This document shows positions 32,124 through 40,936 of a DNA stretch of 54,992 bases, one piece after another. The position numbers were made by a program, and so were the translations under genes. This DNA comes from an uncultured Flavobacteriales bacterium. Its GTDB lineage: Bacteria > Bacteroidota > Bacteroidia > Flavobacteriales > UBA7312. Position 1 is the stretch's first letter; every line of letters begins with the position of its first letter. The DNA lies in contig CAJWWC010000007.1 in NCBI GenBank assembly GCA_913048435.1, positions 1 to 54,992 of the forward strand, given 5' to 3'. The notes under the pieces were generated by a model that made no database searches, was not told the origin of the DNA, and saw only the letters and a program-made list of their open reading frames with translations.

Positions 32124-32160
32124 TTGTAGAAAAATTATTTATAGCTAAAAGTATAAAAAG

Positions 32161-32352
32161 TTATTTCATATAGCCTCTAAAAACGTAGATTACAAAAGCT
32201 ATCACTATTATGGACAGAATAAACAATGTACTTCCCTTGTAATGTATTTTATTAATTTTTAGTTCTTTGCGGTATGACCAAACAAGATAACAAACAAATG
32301 AGAAAGCAAATATAATTGCAAAAATCCAATGACCGGGTGTTATATTTTCCAT
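32161..32352 (-). CDS. Small two-helix membrane protein
   Basis: I do not recognise this 63-residue protein. Two hydrophobic stretches (about 9-25 and 42-58) flank a basic loop with KELKINKIHYKG, so it is probably an inner-membrane hairpin. Its ATG shares one base with the stop of the upstream YceI gene, which shows translational coupling. It may assist the envelope proteins on either side, but no function can be named. Confidence 0.7.
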   Translation of the reverse strand: MENITPGHWIFAIIFAFSFVCYLVWSYRKELKINKIHYKGSTLFILSIIVIAFVIYVFRGYMK

Positions 32353-32942
32353 TATTTTTCTAAAACAATTTCAAATTCTAGATTGATAATACTTGAAATA
32401 GCTTCATCTCTTAGGTTATTAAAGAATGAGTTAGAACCGTAGATTAATCCGAATTTAGTTCTATTAAATCTGCATACTCTACTTACTATAATATTTCCAT
32501 TGTCTTGATTTTCTAAATGTATTGGAATATTAATTGGTCCTATGTTCCCTCTAATATTTAATTGCCTTAAAAGATTAAACTTATTTTCTAATGGTGTAGA
32601 TCTAATTAGTTTGAAAATAGCCTTAAGGTATTTATCAACATCGAAAAATTTACTGCTTTTCAAATAATCAACAAGCATTGCTTTATACTGATTTGACTCA
32701 ATATCTAAGTTAGTAATTGAACTCATGTTAATAATGAAATTTTCATCTACAAATCTTCCATCGTAATTATTTCTAAGTTCATCACTTTCAATTTTAACAT
32801 TTCCAAATTGTTTAGCATTTACCTTTTCAGCACGCCAAACTAATTGACTAGTCTTAGTGTAAGCTTTGCAAGTATCAACATAAATAAAAGTAAACGCGCT
32901 TAAAATCAATATGGTGCATATAGTTAAAGCTATTTTTTTCAT
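32352..32942 (-). CDS. YceI-like periplasmic protein
   Basis: YceI-family proteins are lipocalin-like beta barrels that bind isoprenoid or other lipid-like ligands. This 196-residue member has a signal peptide (KKIALTICTILILSAFTFIYV) and YceI-like features: VWRAEKVNA near residue 35, RFVDENFIINMSSITNLDIE near 63, then SKFFDVDKY. It diverges from the MazG-like gene, and a TAATTTTG box (32967-32974, minus strand) lies 25 nt upstream. The ligand is unknown. It heads the YceI, small membrane protein, SRPBCC/GyrI set. Confidence 0.8.
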   Translation of the reverse strand: MKKIALTICTILILSAFTFIYVDTCKAYTKTSQLVWRAEKVNAKQFGNVKIESDELRNNYDGRFVDENFIINMSSITNLDIESNQYKAMLVDYLKSSKFFDVDKYLKAIFKLIRSTPLENKFNLLRQLNIRGNIGPINIPIHLENQDNGNIIVSRVCRFNRTKFGLIYGSNSFFNNLRDEAISSIINLEFEIVLEK

Positions 32943-33013
32943 TTAAATTATTTTTTAAAATTCTAACAAAATTAACTTATTTTGAATAACGATTTATTTA
33001 ATTAAAAAATAAT

Positions 33014-33415
33014 ATGATTGACAAAATTAATAAGGTAAAAAAATTTCATGAGGTTTTCTTAATTGGTAACGAAAATAAACCAAAAGCTGTTATTGATAAG
33101 ACTACTTTTTTATTGAGACATCGCTTAATGCAGGAAGAAAATGAAGAGTATTTAGAGGCATGTCAAAATGGTGATATGGTGGAAATTGCAGACGCCTTAG
33201 GCGATATGTTATATATCTGGTGTGGTACAGTTTTAAAGCATGGTATGCAAGATATTATTTGTGATATTTTTGATGAAATTCAAAGAAGTAATATGTCAAA
33301 ACTCGATGAAAATAACCAGCCAATATTTAGAGACGACGGTAAAGTTTTAAAGGGTGCAAATTATTTTAAGCCTAACATTAAAGGTATTTTGGAAAAGTAT
33401 GTTAAAAGTTTATAG
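33014..33415 (+). CDS. MazG-like NTP pyrophosphohydrolase
   Basis: This 133-residue protein has the all-alpha NTP-PPase fold. The metal-binding helix signature EENEEYLEA (about residues 41-49) is followed by EIADALGDMLYI (about 57-68), matching EExxE and ExxD pattern of MazG/HisE relatives. It may hydrolyse non-canonical nucleotides. The C-terminal half (ANYFKPNIKGIL) is conserved in relatives. It overlaps the GNAT gene downstream by 17 nt and diverges from the YceI gene. Confidence 0.85.
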   Translation: MIDKINKVKKFHEVFLIGNENKPKAVIDKTTFLLRHRLMQEENEEYLEACQNGDMVEIADALGDMLYIWCGTVLKHGMQDIICDIFDEIQRSNMSKLDENNQPIFRDDGKVLKGANYFKPNIKGILEKYVKSL

Positions 33416-33839
33416 GCTAAATTTTAACGACGAAAGGTTTGCTGATGTTCGTAAAGTTAGAAATGATGTATTTGTTGTAGAGCAAGGCGTTAGCGAGTCT
33501 GATGAATATGATGATTTTGAATCTTCAGCAAGACACTACTTAATAACAAAAAATGATGTAAGTTGTGGGGTTGCTCGATGGAGAAAAACCGATAAAGGTA
33601 TTAAGCTTGAACGTTTTGCAGTTCTTAGTAAATTCAGAAGAAGTGGTGTGGGAAAACGTCTTGTAGAAGAAGTATTGAAAGATGTATTACCCATGAAGCA
33701 AAAGATATATTTACATGCTCAGATTCAAACTGTATATTTTTATCAAAAGTTAAGCTTTGCGATAGATGGAAAAATATTCGAAGAGGCGGGTATCAAGCAT
33801 TACAAAATGATATTTACACCTTTAATGTCCAACAATTAA
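33399..33839 (+). CDS. GNAT family N-acetyltransferase
   Basis: The 146-residue GNAT enzyme would transfer an acetyl group from acetyl-CoA to an unknown amine. The core motif A RRSGVGKRLVEEVL is at about residues 84-97. Preceding parts (VRNDVFVVEQGVSESDEYD) resemble ElaA-like members. The frame could begin at 33354, but the ATG at 33399 gives the normal N-terminus MLKVYRLNF. It overlaps the preceding MazG-like gene by 17 nt and the convergent ilvE 3' end by 26 nt. Confidence 0.82.
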   Translation: MLKVYRLNFNDERFADVRKVRNDVFVVEQGVSESDEYDDFESSARHYLITKNDVSCGVARWRKTDKGIKLERFAVLSKFRRSGVGKRLVEEVLKDVLPMKQKIYLHAQIQTVYFYQKLSFAIDGKIFEEAGIKHYKMIFTPLMSNN

Positions 33840-34860
33840 TATCTTTAATTTTTCCATATTGAATAGCTAGCAATTCATTCTTTAGAACTGTAGCATATGA
33901 GTCTTGATTTAACTCTTCAATATCAATTACAATATTTTTAAATGTAATTGAGTCTATTGGGTTTAGAGTGACAGCTGTTCCAACGCCAAAGGCTTCTCTT
34001 AAGCGTCCATTTTTATAGTAGTTTATAATTTCAGAAACCGAAATTCTTCGTTCCTCAACCTGAATACCTTTTTGTTTGGCAATAGTAATAATACTATCTC
34101 GGGTAATTCCACCCAATATGCTTTCACTTAATTTTGGAGTGATGATTTTATCATCTATTCTAAACATAATATTCATAGTCCCACATTCTTCAATATATTT
34201 GTGACTTATGGCATCCGTCCATATGATTTGTGTAAAACCTTCGTTTTGTACTTTTTTCGTAGGGGCAAAGGCAGCTGCATAGTTTCCTGCTGCTTTAGCG
34301 AAGCCGGTTCCACCGACAACAGAACGAGCGTATTTTTGCTCAATTTTGAGATTTGTTTTACCAGAATAATAAGTAGATGTTGGAGATGTTATTATTATAA
34401 ATTTAAACTCGCTTGCTGGAGTAGCACGAATGAATTCACTATTAGCAATCATAAATGGGCGAATATATAAAGACATGTTATCTGAACGAGGTATCCAATC
34501 TTTATCAATTTCTAGCAATGTAGTTAGACCTTGCATGAAGATGGTTTCGTCTATTCTAGGCATACACAACCTATCGGCAGAACGATTTAGTCTTTTAATG
34601 TTTTCTAGTGGTCTAAATAAAAGGATATCATCTTGTTTATTTTTGTAAGCCTTCATACCCTCAAAAATAGCTTGACCATAATGAAAAACATGTGTGCCGG
34701 GGTTCAAACTTAGTGGTCCATAAGGCAGTATTTCAGGCTTTTGCCATTCATCATTTTTAAAAGAAACAATAAACATATGGTCACTGAAACACTTACCAAA
34801 CGATAAATTATTAAAGTCTATTTGCTGTATGTTAGACTGAAGTGTTTTAGTAATTTGCAT
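33814..34860 (-). CDS. ilvE: Branched-chain amino acid aminotransferase
   Basis: This 348-residue class IV PLP enzyme makes or degrades leucine, isoleucine and valine. The family motifs are LNPGTHVFHYGQAIFEGMKA near the N-terminus, the PLP-lysine motif GGTGFAKAAGNYAAA near residue 193, EECGTMNIMF, and SILGGITRDSI. Length fits the eukaryote-like long group of bacterial BCATs. It lies 13 nt behind the M42 peptidase, so it is probably co-transcribed, which fits amino acid recycling. Confidence 0.93.
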   Translation of the reverse strand: MQITKTLQSNIQQIDFNNLSFGKCFSDHMFIVSFKNDEWQKPEILPYGPLSLNPGTHVFHYGQAIFEGMKAYKNKQDDILLFRPLENIKRLNRSADRLCMPRIDETIFMQGLTTLLEIDKDWIPRSDNMSLYIRPFMIANSEFIRATPASEFKFIIITSPTSTYYSGKTNLKIEQKYARSVVGGTGFAKAAGNYAAAFAPTKKVQNEGFTQIIWTDAISHKYIEECGTMNIMFRIDDKIITPKLSESILGGITRDSIITIAKQKGIQVEERRISVSEIINYYKNGRLREAFGVGTAVTLNPIDSITFKNIVIDIEELNQDSYATVLKNELLAIQYGKIKDINCWTLKV

Positions 34861-34873
34861 TAGTTTGTAACTT

Positions 34874-35965
34874 TTATTTGATGTATCTAAAGTCGTGACC
34901 GTCTTTTATTTTAAGTAGAGCATTGTAAATCAATTTGATGACATTTTCAACATCATCTTTGTGCACGCTTTCAACAGTAGTATGCATGTATCTCAGCGGC
35001 AATGAAATAAGAGCTGATGCAACACCACCAGTTGAGTATGCAAAAGCATCTGTATCAGTTCCAGTTGCTCGTGATGCTGCTGCTCTTTGAAATGGTATTT
35101 TATTTTTATTTGCTGTTTCTATAATTAAATTCAAAAGATTATTCTGTACTGCTGGGCCATAAGTTAAAACAGGTCCTTTGCCACAAAATAAATCCCCTTG
35201 TTTAATTTTATTAATCATTGGTGTTTGAGTATCATGACATACATCAGTCACAATAGCTACATTTGGCTTAATTTTTTCTGTAATCATTTGTGCACCTCTT
35301 AAACCAACTTCTTCTTGCACAGAGTTTGTAATGTATAATCCAAACGGTAATTTCTTTTTATTTTTTTTGAGGAGTCTTGCAACTTCTGCAATTATAAAAC
35401 CACCGATTCTGTTGTCTAAGGCTCTACCTACATAATAATTGTTGTTTAGTATCATTAACTCGTCTTTGTAAGTAACAACACAACCAACATGAACTCCAAG
35501 TTTCTCAACTTCTTTTTTGCTAGTACAACCACAGTCTAAGAAAATATTATCTATTTTTGGAGATTTTTCTTCTCCTCCGTGCCTCGTGTGAATTGCAGGC
35601 CAACCAAATACTGCATCTACGGTTCCTTTATCAGTGTGAATATTTACTCTTTTTGATGGCGCTATTTGATGGTCGCTACCGCCATTTCTTCTCAAGTAGA
35701 TGAAGCCATCTTTTGTTATGTAGTGAACAAACCAAGATATCTCATCAGCATGCGCTTCTATTACAACTTTGTACTTAGCATTAGGATTAACTATTCCAAC
35801 AACTGTTCCATATGTATCAACATAATAATCATCAATATAAGGTTTGATGTAATTAAGCCATATCTTTTGTCCTTTACTTTCAAATCCTGTTGGTGATGGA
35901 TTGTTGATGTATTCATTTAAAAAGTCAATTGGTTTATTATTATCGTTTGTCTTTTTGTTTGTCAT
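34874..35965 (-). CDS. M42 family metallopeptidase
   Basis: M42 peptidases are cytoplasmic dinuclear zinc aminopeptidases. The 363-residue product has the ligand positions: His in EAHADEI, Asp in RALDNRIGG, the Glu-Glu catalytic pair in VQEEVGLRG, Asp in VTDVCHD, and His in MHTTVESVHKDD. The middle carries the PDZ-like insertion typical of the family. A minus-strand TATTTTTG box (35990-35997) lies 25 nt upstream. It precedes ilvE, so peptide-derived amino acids may feed the aminotransferase. Confidence 0.9.
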   Translation of the reverse strand: MTNKKTNDNNKPIDFLNEYINNPSPTGFESKGQKIWLNYIKPYIDDYYVDTYGTVVGIVNPNAKYKVVIEAHADEISWFVHYITKDGFIYLRRNGGSDHQIAPSKRVNIHTDKGTVDAVFGWPAIHTRHGGEEKSPKIDNIFLDCGCTSKKEVEKLGVHVGCVVTYKDELMILNNNYYVGRALDNRIGGFIIAEVARLLKKNKKKLPFGLYITNSVQEEVGLRGAQMITEKIKPNVAIVTDVCHDTQTPMINKIKQGDLFCGKGPVLTYGPAVQNNLLNLIIETANKNKIPFQRAAASRATGTDTDAFAYSTGGVASALISLPLRYMHTTVESVHKDDVENVIKLIYNALLKIKDGHDFRYIK

Positions 35966-36361
35966 GACTAATTAGTGAATTTAGGTTTGCAAAAATAAAA
36001 AAAAAATATACTTTGATTGTTCAGTGCACTATCTAAAACTTTTATATAACTCTAATCAAACTAAATCATTAAAAAATTTAGATAACAAAAATGATATTTC
36101 ATATATTTTTGATGATATTATTCAAATTAATTAACTTTTTTATTCAAATCTAGTATATCATACACTTTTTACTGACAGTCTGATTACAACTTATTAATAA
36201 AATTTTTTCTCAGATTGTTTAGTGTTTTTATGAATTCATTTAAAAAAGAAAATGATGTTTGAAATCAAATTGTATTATTTAATTTATTTTTCAATAAAAA
36301 CCATTATTAGCAAATAAATTAATACATTTGCGCTCCTATTAAACAGATAACTTAAATATAT
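35966..36361. other. Intergenic AT-rich spacer with two divergent promoters
   Basis: This 396-nt stretch holds no ORF of plausible size. I see a minus-strand TATTTTTG box for the M42 gene near 35990 and a plus-strand TACATTTG box for rpsT at 36323-36330. Another TATTTTTG at 36104-36111 is isolated and may be chance. The rest is featureless AT-rich sequence. Confidence 0.5.
36323..36330 (+). promoter_or_regulatory. -7 box for rpsT
   Basis: TACATTTG fits the TAnnTTTG consensus, 31 nt before the rpsT ATG. The -33 element is not clear. Confidence 0.6.
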
Positions 36362-36613
36362 ATGGCTAATCATAAGTCAGCAAAAAAAAGAATTAGACAA
36401 ACAGCAAAGAGAAACGCTGCAAACAGTTACTACCACAAAACAGCCCGTAACGCCGTTAGAAAATTAAGGTCGGTCTCAACACAAAAAGAAGCAACAGCTC
36501 TTTTGCCATCAATTGAATCCATGCTTGATAAACTAACCAAAAAAAATATTATTCACAAAAACAAAGCTGCAAATCTAAAATCTAAGCTTGCAAAACATGT
36601 AAACAGTCTTTAA
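36362..36613 (+). CDS. rpsT: 30S ribosomal protein S20
   Basis: S20 is a small helical protein of the ribosomal body. The 83-residue product begins [18 protein letters not shown] and is strongly basic, with the usual long helices and length. It stands as a single-gene unit with its own TAnnTTTG box and a strong terminator 24 nt after its stop. Confidence 0.97.
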   Translation: MANHKSAKKRIRQTAKRNAANSYYHKTARNAVRKLRSVSTQKEATALLPSIESMLDKLTKKNIIHKNKAANLKSKLAKHVNSL

Positions 36614-36636
36614 AATTTACTAGTCTAGAATTATAC

Positions 36637-36666
36637 AAAGGCTTTCTATTCAGAAAGCCTTTTTTA
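36637..36666 (+). terminator. Rho-independent terminator after rpsT
   Basis: AAAGGCTTTCT (36637-36647) pairs perfectly with AGAAAGCCTTT (36652-36662) across a 4-nt loop, followed by a T-run to 36665. This is the clearest terminator in the window. Confidence 0.93.
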
Positions 36667-36792
36667 TTAGTTGAAATATTTTTTTGAAATTGGTCTAAGA
36701 GAAAAAAATTAAATAACTTATTTTTGAAAAGCTTTATATGCTCTTATAAATTAAATGATGCATATTATTTAAATATATAACAGTAAGTTACA

Positions 36793-38091
36793 ATGCTAAT
36801 TTTTACACCGAAAATAACTAACAGAATAAAATATACATTTCAGCTGGTGTTTAGCACCGTTTATAATATTAACCACTCATTAACAGATGACATTGATTTT
36901 TTTAAAAGCTATAATTTCGAAAAGCTGAACTACTCTAATAAACAGATCGATGATGAATTTTATTTAAGACCCCATGGTTTACTTGATGAAAAGGGTATTT
37001 CAGATCAGGATTTAAACATAAGTAAATGGAATAAATTACCTATTTTTTTTCAAGTAAAAAATTGTATTTTGCCTTTTGATATATTTTCTGCTTCTTTTTT
37101 TTTGGTTTCTCGTTATGAAGAATATTTACCTCATATAAAGGATCGCTTTGGTCGTTTTACAGCTAAAGAAAGTTTCGCCTTCAAAAATAACTTTTTGGAG
37201 ATTCCTCTTATAAACTTGTGGCTTAAAGAATTTCAGAAAATAATAGAATTAAAATTTCCTGAAATTATATTTCCAAAAAAAAAATTTACTTATCAGTCAA
37301 CTATCGATATTGATAATGCTTATTTTTTTTTGGAAAAAGGTGTTGTTAGAACAGCGGCATCTTTTATACGTTCAGCCTTACAATTAGATAAGGAGTCGAT
37401 ATTAGAACGAAGAGATGTTTTGTTAGGTAAATTGTCAGATCCCTACGATACATATGACTATCAGTTAAAATTAAACGAAAAATATAACATTGATGTACTA
37501 TACTTTTTTTTGCTTGCTGATTATGGTCTAAATGATAAAAATTGCTTAACGCAAAGTAGAAAATTTCAATTATTAATCAAACATTTAAGTGATTATGCGA
37601 AAACTGGAATTCATCCTTCATATTCTTCCAATGACAACATTGACAAGCTTTTAATTGAAAAAAAAAGACTTGAAGATATAACAAAAAAGGAAGTTAAATT
37701 TTCTAGACAACACTTCTTAAAATTAGAAATACCCAAAACATATAGAAATCTTATTGAATTGTCAATAAGTGATGACTATACAATGGGATATGCATCTTAT
37801 TTTGGTTTTAGAGCTAGTATTTGCACTCCGTTTTATTTTTACGATTTAGAAGAAGAATTATTAACAAAGCTTAAGATTCATCCTTTTTCAATTATGGATG
37901 CTACTTTCAAATACTATTTGAAATTAAATCCACACGAAACATTAGAAAAAATCAAATTAATAATTGATGAAGTTAAAAATGTTGACGGTCATTTTATCTC
38001 ATTGTGGCATAACGAAACTTGGAGTAACTACAAAGAGTGGGAAGGATGGATGCATCTTTATGAACAAATGCTAATTCATATTAAAAAATGA
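36793..38091 (+). CDS. Polysaccharide deacetylase-like family protein
   Basis: I class this 432-residue protein as a divergent NodB-like/DUF7033-type protein of Bacteroidota. The usual TFDD motif appears as TIDID (D172, D174), the HxxH region as GIHPSYSS (H274, S276), and the C-terminal histidine as LWHNETW (H406). The first 160 residues form a separate N-terminal domain without known function. There is no clear signal peptide, so it may be cytoplasmic, which is odd for a deacetylase. Its stop overlaps the next ATG in ATGA, so it is coupled to the FemAB-like gene. The substrate is unknown. Confidence 0.72.
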   Translation: MLIFTPKITNRIKYTFQLVFSTVYNINHSLTDDIDFFKSYNFEKLNYSNKQIDDEFYLRPHGLLDEKGISDQDLNISKWNKLPIFFQVKNCILPFDIFSASFFLVSRYEEYLPHIKDRFGRFTAKESFAFKNNFLEIPLINLWLKEFQKIIELKFPEIIFPKKKFTYQSTIDIDNAYFFLEKGVVRTAASFIRSALQLDKESILERRDVLLGKLSDPYDTYDYQLKLNEKYNIDVLYFFLLADYGLNDKNCLTQSRKFQLLIKHLSDYAKTGIHPSYSSNDNIDKLLIEKKRLEDITKKEVKFSRQHFLKLEIPKTYRNLIELSISDDYTMGYASYFGFRASICTPFYFYDLEEELLTKLKIHPFSIMDATFKYYLKLNPHETLEKIKLIIDEVKNVDGHFISLWHNETWSNYKEWEGWMHLYEQMLIHIKK

Positions 38092-38987
38092 TTTATCACA
38101 TAACTCATAAAAACATCAATTTTGAGAAATGGGATCGTTGCGTTAGTGATTCAATTAGTGATATCATTTACGCAAAATCATGGTACTTAAATATTGTTTG
38201 TGAAAAATGGGATGCAATAGTACTCAATGATTATGAAGCGGTTATGCCTTTACCTAAAAAAAACATACTAGGATTGAAATACATTACTCAACCCTTTTTG
38301 TGTCAACAGTTGGGTGTATTTCATCAGCAAGAAAATTTCTGTATTGATGATTTTATTGCAATTATCCCAAAAATTTTTCTTCGTTTCACTATCAATTTAA
38401 ATCTCAACAATACAGTGTCCTCATCAATTTTAAAAAAGAATGTTAACTACACCTTATTACTAAATAAAAATATACATGATCTCAGATCAAATTATTCTAA
38501 GAGCCATCTGAAAAATTTGAGGCGAGCACATATTAAAAAGGTGTCTGTTTCATCTGTTCCAGATACTCCAGAAGAGTTTTCTTTTAATAAACGTAAATTG
38601 AGCTCAAATTTTATGAGTAAAAAGCAACTTGATATAGAATTAAAAATCATAAACGTCTTAATAGGAGCAGGAAAAGGTGAAATTTTTTCGGCAAAAGTGA
38701 CAAACGACAATTGCTGTTCAATTTTCGTGGCGAATGAAAATAAAAGGTTATATTTACTAAGCTCTTATTCAAATGAGGAAGGTAGAGCCAACTCAGTTTA
38801 TTTTTTTTTAATTGATCACATTTTTTCTTTAAAAAAATTTAGAGGATATATTTTTGATTTTGAAGGATCTAATATTAAAGGCATAGCTGAAAGAAACAAA
38901 GGTTTTGGAGCTAAACCCTCGAATTATGTCACAATTCATCAGAGTTTGTTTAAAAGATGCATAAATTGTATTTCAAAAAAACAATAA
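38088..38987 (+). CDS. FemAB/GNAT-like acyltransferase, uncharacterised
   Basis: I recognise only a fold-level likeness. The 299-residue protein ends with IFDFEGSNIKGIAERNKGFGAKPSNY (D257-G260 onward), like the C-terminal region of FemAB-type aminoacyltransferases or GNAT acyltransferases, which use this part to bind the acyl donor. A basic middle region (NYSKSHLKNLRRAH) also fits that family. It starts inside the stop of the deacetylase-like gene. The pair suggests a cell-envelope or glycan-modifying role, but that is inference. Codon use looks AT-rich like its neighbours. Confidence 0.6.
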   Translation: MIYHITHKNINFEKWDRCVSDSISDIIYAKSWYLNIVCEKWDAIVLNDYEAVMPLPKKNILGLKYITQPFLCQQLGVFHQQENFCIDDFIAIIPKIFLRFTINLNLNNTVSSSILKKNVNYTLLLNKNIHDLRSNYSKSHLKNLRRAHIKKVSVSSVPDTPEEFSFNKRKLSSNFMSKKQLDIELKIINVLIGAGKGEIFSAKVTNDNCCSIFVANENKRLYLLSSYSNEEGRANSVYFFLIDHIFSLKKFRGYIFDFEGSNIKGIAERNKGFGAKPSNYVTIHQSLFKRCINCISKKQ

Positions 38988-39037
38988 TAATTAAGTTTTT
39001 TAATGATGGATTTAATATTTCTAATTTTTTAGGCTAA

Positions 39038-39730
39038 ATGTATAAACATATTTTCTTTGATCTTGATAGAACTTTATGGGATTTCGAAAAAAATTCTTTG
39101 GAAGTTCTTTTACAATTATATCGTCATTACGATTTATTAGCAATCGGAATACTTGAAAGCGATTTATTTATTGAAAGATATAAATATCACAATGAAAAAC
39201 TTTGGGAATTGTATAGGCTAAATAAAATCAGCAAAGAAAAATTAAGAGATGAGCGTTTTATGTTAACTCTAAAAGATTTTAATATTTTTAGTGATGATTT
39301 AGCATCTGATTTAGGAAAAGAATATATCAAACTTTGCCCTAAAAAAAGTAATTTATTTCCGTACGTGCATTCTGTTTTAAAATTACTTAAACGAAAGTAT
39401 TCGTTACATGTAATTACAAATGGTTTTGAAGAGGTGCAAATGCTAAAGCTAGAAAACAGTAATTTAATTAATTATTTTGATCAAATTATCACATCTGAAC
39501 AAGTAGGATTTAAGAAACCAAATAAGCAAATTTTCAGATTTTCATTACTTAAGGTTGGTGCAAAACCCTCTGAATGTTTAATGATTGGTGATGACTTACA
39601 TGCTGATATTTTAGGAGCAAAAGGTGTTGACATTGATCAAGTATTTTTTAACCCCACGAGGCTAATTCACTCTATTTCTGAAATAACTTATGAGATAAAT
39701 TGTTTGAGTGAGTTAAAGGAGATATTATAA
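39038..39730 (+). CDS. YjjG family HAD nucleotidase
   Basis: This 230-residue haloacid dehalogenase-like phosphatase probably removes phosphate from non-canonical pyrimidine nucleotides (house-cleaning). Motif I is FFDLDRTLWD (residues 6-15, with two catalytic Asp residues), motif II is VITNGF near 125, and motif IV is MIGDDLHADILGAKG near 184-198. The helical cap lies at about 18-95. Its 3' end overlaps the convergent aroA by 59 nt, the longest overlap in the window. Confidence 0.88.
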   Translation: MYKHIFFDLDRTLWDFEKNSLEVLLQLYRHYDLLAIGILESDLFIERYKYHNEKLWELYRLNKISKEKLRDERFMLTLKDFNIFSDDLASDLGKEYIKLCPKKSNLFPYVHSVLKLLKRKYSLHVITNGFEEVQMLKLENSNLINYFDQIITSEQVGFKKPNKQIFRFSLLKVGAKPSECLMIGDDLHADILGAKGVDIDQVFFNPTRLIHSISEITYEINCLSELKEIL

Positions 39731-40931
39731 ATCCCATCTTTCTTAAATCATCCCAATAACTTGGATAAGATTTGTTGACTACTTCTACATGCTTTATTTT
39801 AATTTCAAAAAGTAAAGCCAATGGGGAAAGGCACATAGCCATTCTATGGTCATTATGGCTATCAAAGCTTTCTATTGGAATATGTAAAGTCGATGTCTCT
39901 AGCTGTATAGTATCTTCATTATAATGACTTTTTTGCCCTATTTTTTTTAATTCAATGTGAAGTGCTTTTAGACGATGACTTTCTTTTAATTTAAGATTTT
40001 TTAATCCTTTGATTTGGGATGATTTTGATAGTGCAGATAGAGTACAACAATAGGCTTGGGCTAAATCAGGATTATCTTTTAGGTTTATATCATAATTGCC
40101 ATTTAAGTCTTCATTGATTTTCTTCAAATAAAGTTTATTGTGATTAAATTCATGTTGAATTCCAAATTTTTCAAATAAAGTTAGAACATAACTGTCGCCT
40201 TGCCAACTATCTTTTGAGAGACCAGCAATACTTACTTTGGCCGATTTGGCTATGGACATAGCTTGTAAGATAAATGCCAAACTACTCCAGTCTGACTCCA
40301 CTTTCAAATCCCTAGAAATATAGTTTTGTGGTTCAACATGTATGGTGTTATTTGTCCAAGACGATTTAATACCAAAATACCTCATAATGTCTAATGTCAT
40401 TTTAATGTATGGCCTGGACAATGGTTCTCCTTTTAAGGTTAATGAAAGTCCATTTTTAAGTGTGGGTGCAATTAATAAAAGAGCAGAAACAAACTGACTG
40501 CTAACAGATGCAGAAATATCTACTTGTCCTCCTTCTAAATTTTTTCCATTTATGGCTAAAGGAGGAAAACCATCTTTCTCTAAGTAATTAATGTCTGCAC
40601 CAATGCTATTTAAGGTCTCTACTAAATGGCTAATGGGACGTTCTTTCATTCGGTCACTACCCGTCAAAATATAACTACCTTCTTGCTGACTAAGGTAAGC
40701 AGTTAGAAATCGCATGCTTGTACCAGCATCGCCAATATCTATATTTTTAGAAGTAGTCTGTAATGCTTGCACTAATGATTGAGTGTCGCTAGATTGTGAA
40801 AGATTAAAAAGTGTGAGTTTAGATTGGCATAAAGACTGAATGATTAGTGCTCTGTTGCTTATGCTTTTTGAAGGTGGAAGGATAAGGTCAGCATTAATCG
40901 ATTTACTTGTATGCGAAATCAAAAAATCCAT
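39672..40931 (-). CDS. aroA: 3-phosphoshikimate 1-carboxyvinyltransferase (EPSP synthase)
   Basis: AroA joins phosphoenolpyruvate to shikimate 3-phosphate in the shikimate pathway. The motif PPSKSISNRALI lies near the N-terminus, followed by GDAGTSMRFLTAYL, SRPYIKMTL, LKESHRLKAL and DSHNDHRMAM. ATG at 40931 (MDFLISHTSKSINADL, 419 residues) is chosen over an in-frame TTG at 40940. Only 5 nt separate it from the methyltransferase-like gene upstream. The C-terminal 19 residues or so (after KMGF) lie in the 59-nt overlap with the YjjG-type gene and look like an extension beyond the conserved end. Confidence 0.94.
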   Translation of the reverse strand: MDFLISHTSKSINADLILPPSKSISNRALIIQSLCQSKLTLFNLSQSSDTQSLVQALQTTSKNIDIGDAGTSMRFLTAYLSQQEGSYILTGSDRMKERPISHLVETLNSIGADINYLEKDGFPPLAINGKNLEGGQVDISASVSSQFVSALLLIAPTLKNGLSLTLKGEPLSRPYIKMTLDIMRYFGIKSSWTNNTIHVEPQNYISRDLKVESDWSSLAFILQAMSIAKSAKVSIAGLSKDSWQGDSYVLTLFEKFGIQHEFNHNKLYLKKINEDLNGNYDINLKDNPDLAQAYCCTLSALSKSSQIKGLKNLKLKESHRLKALHIELKKIGQKSHYNEDTIQLETSTLHIPIESFDSHNDHRMAMCLSPLALLFEIKIKHVEVVNKSYPSYWDDLRKMGFIISPLTHSNNLSHKLFQK

Positions 40932-40936
40932 AATTA

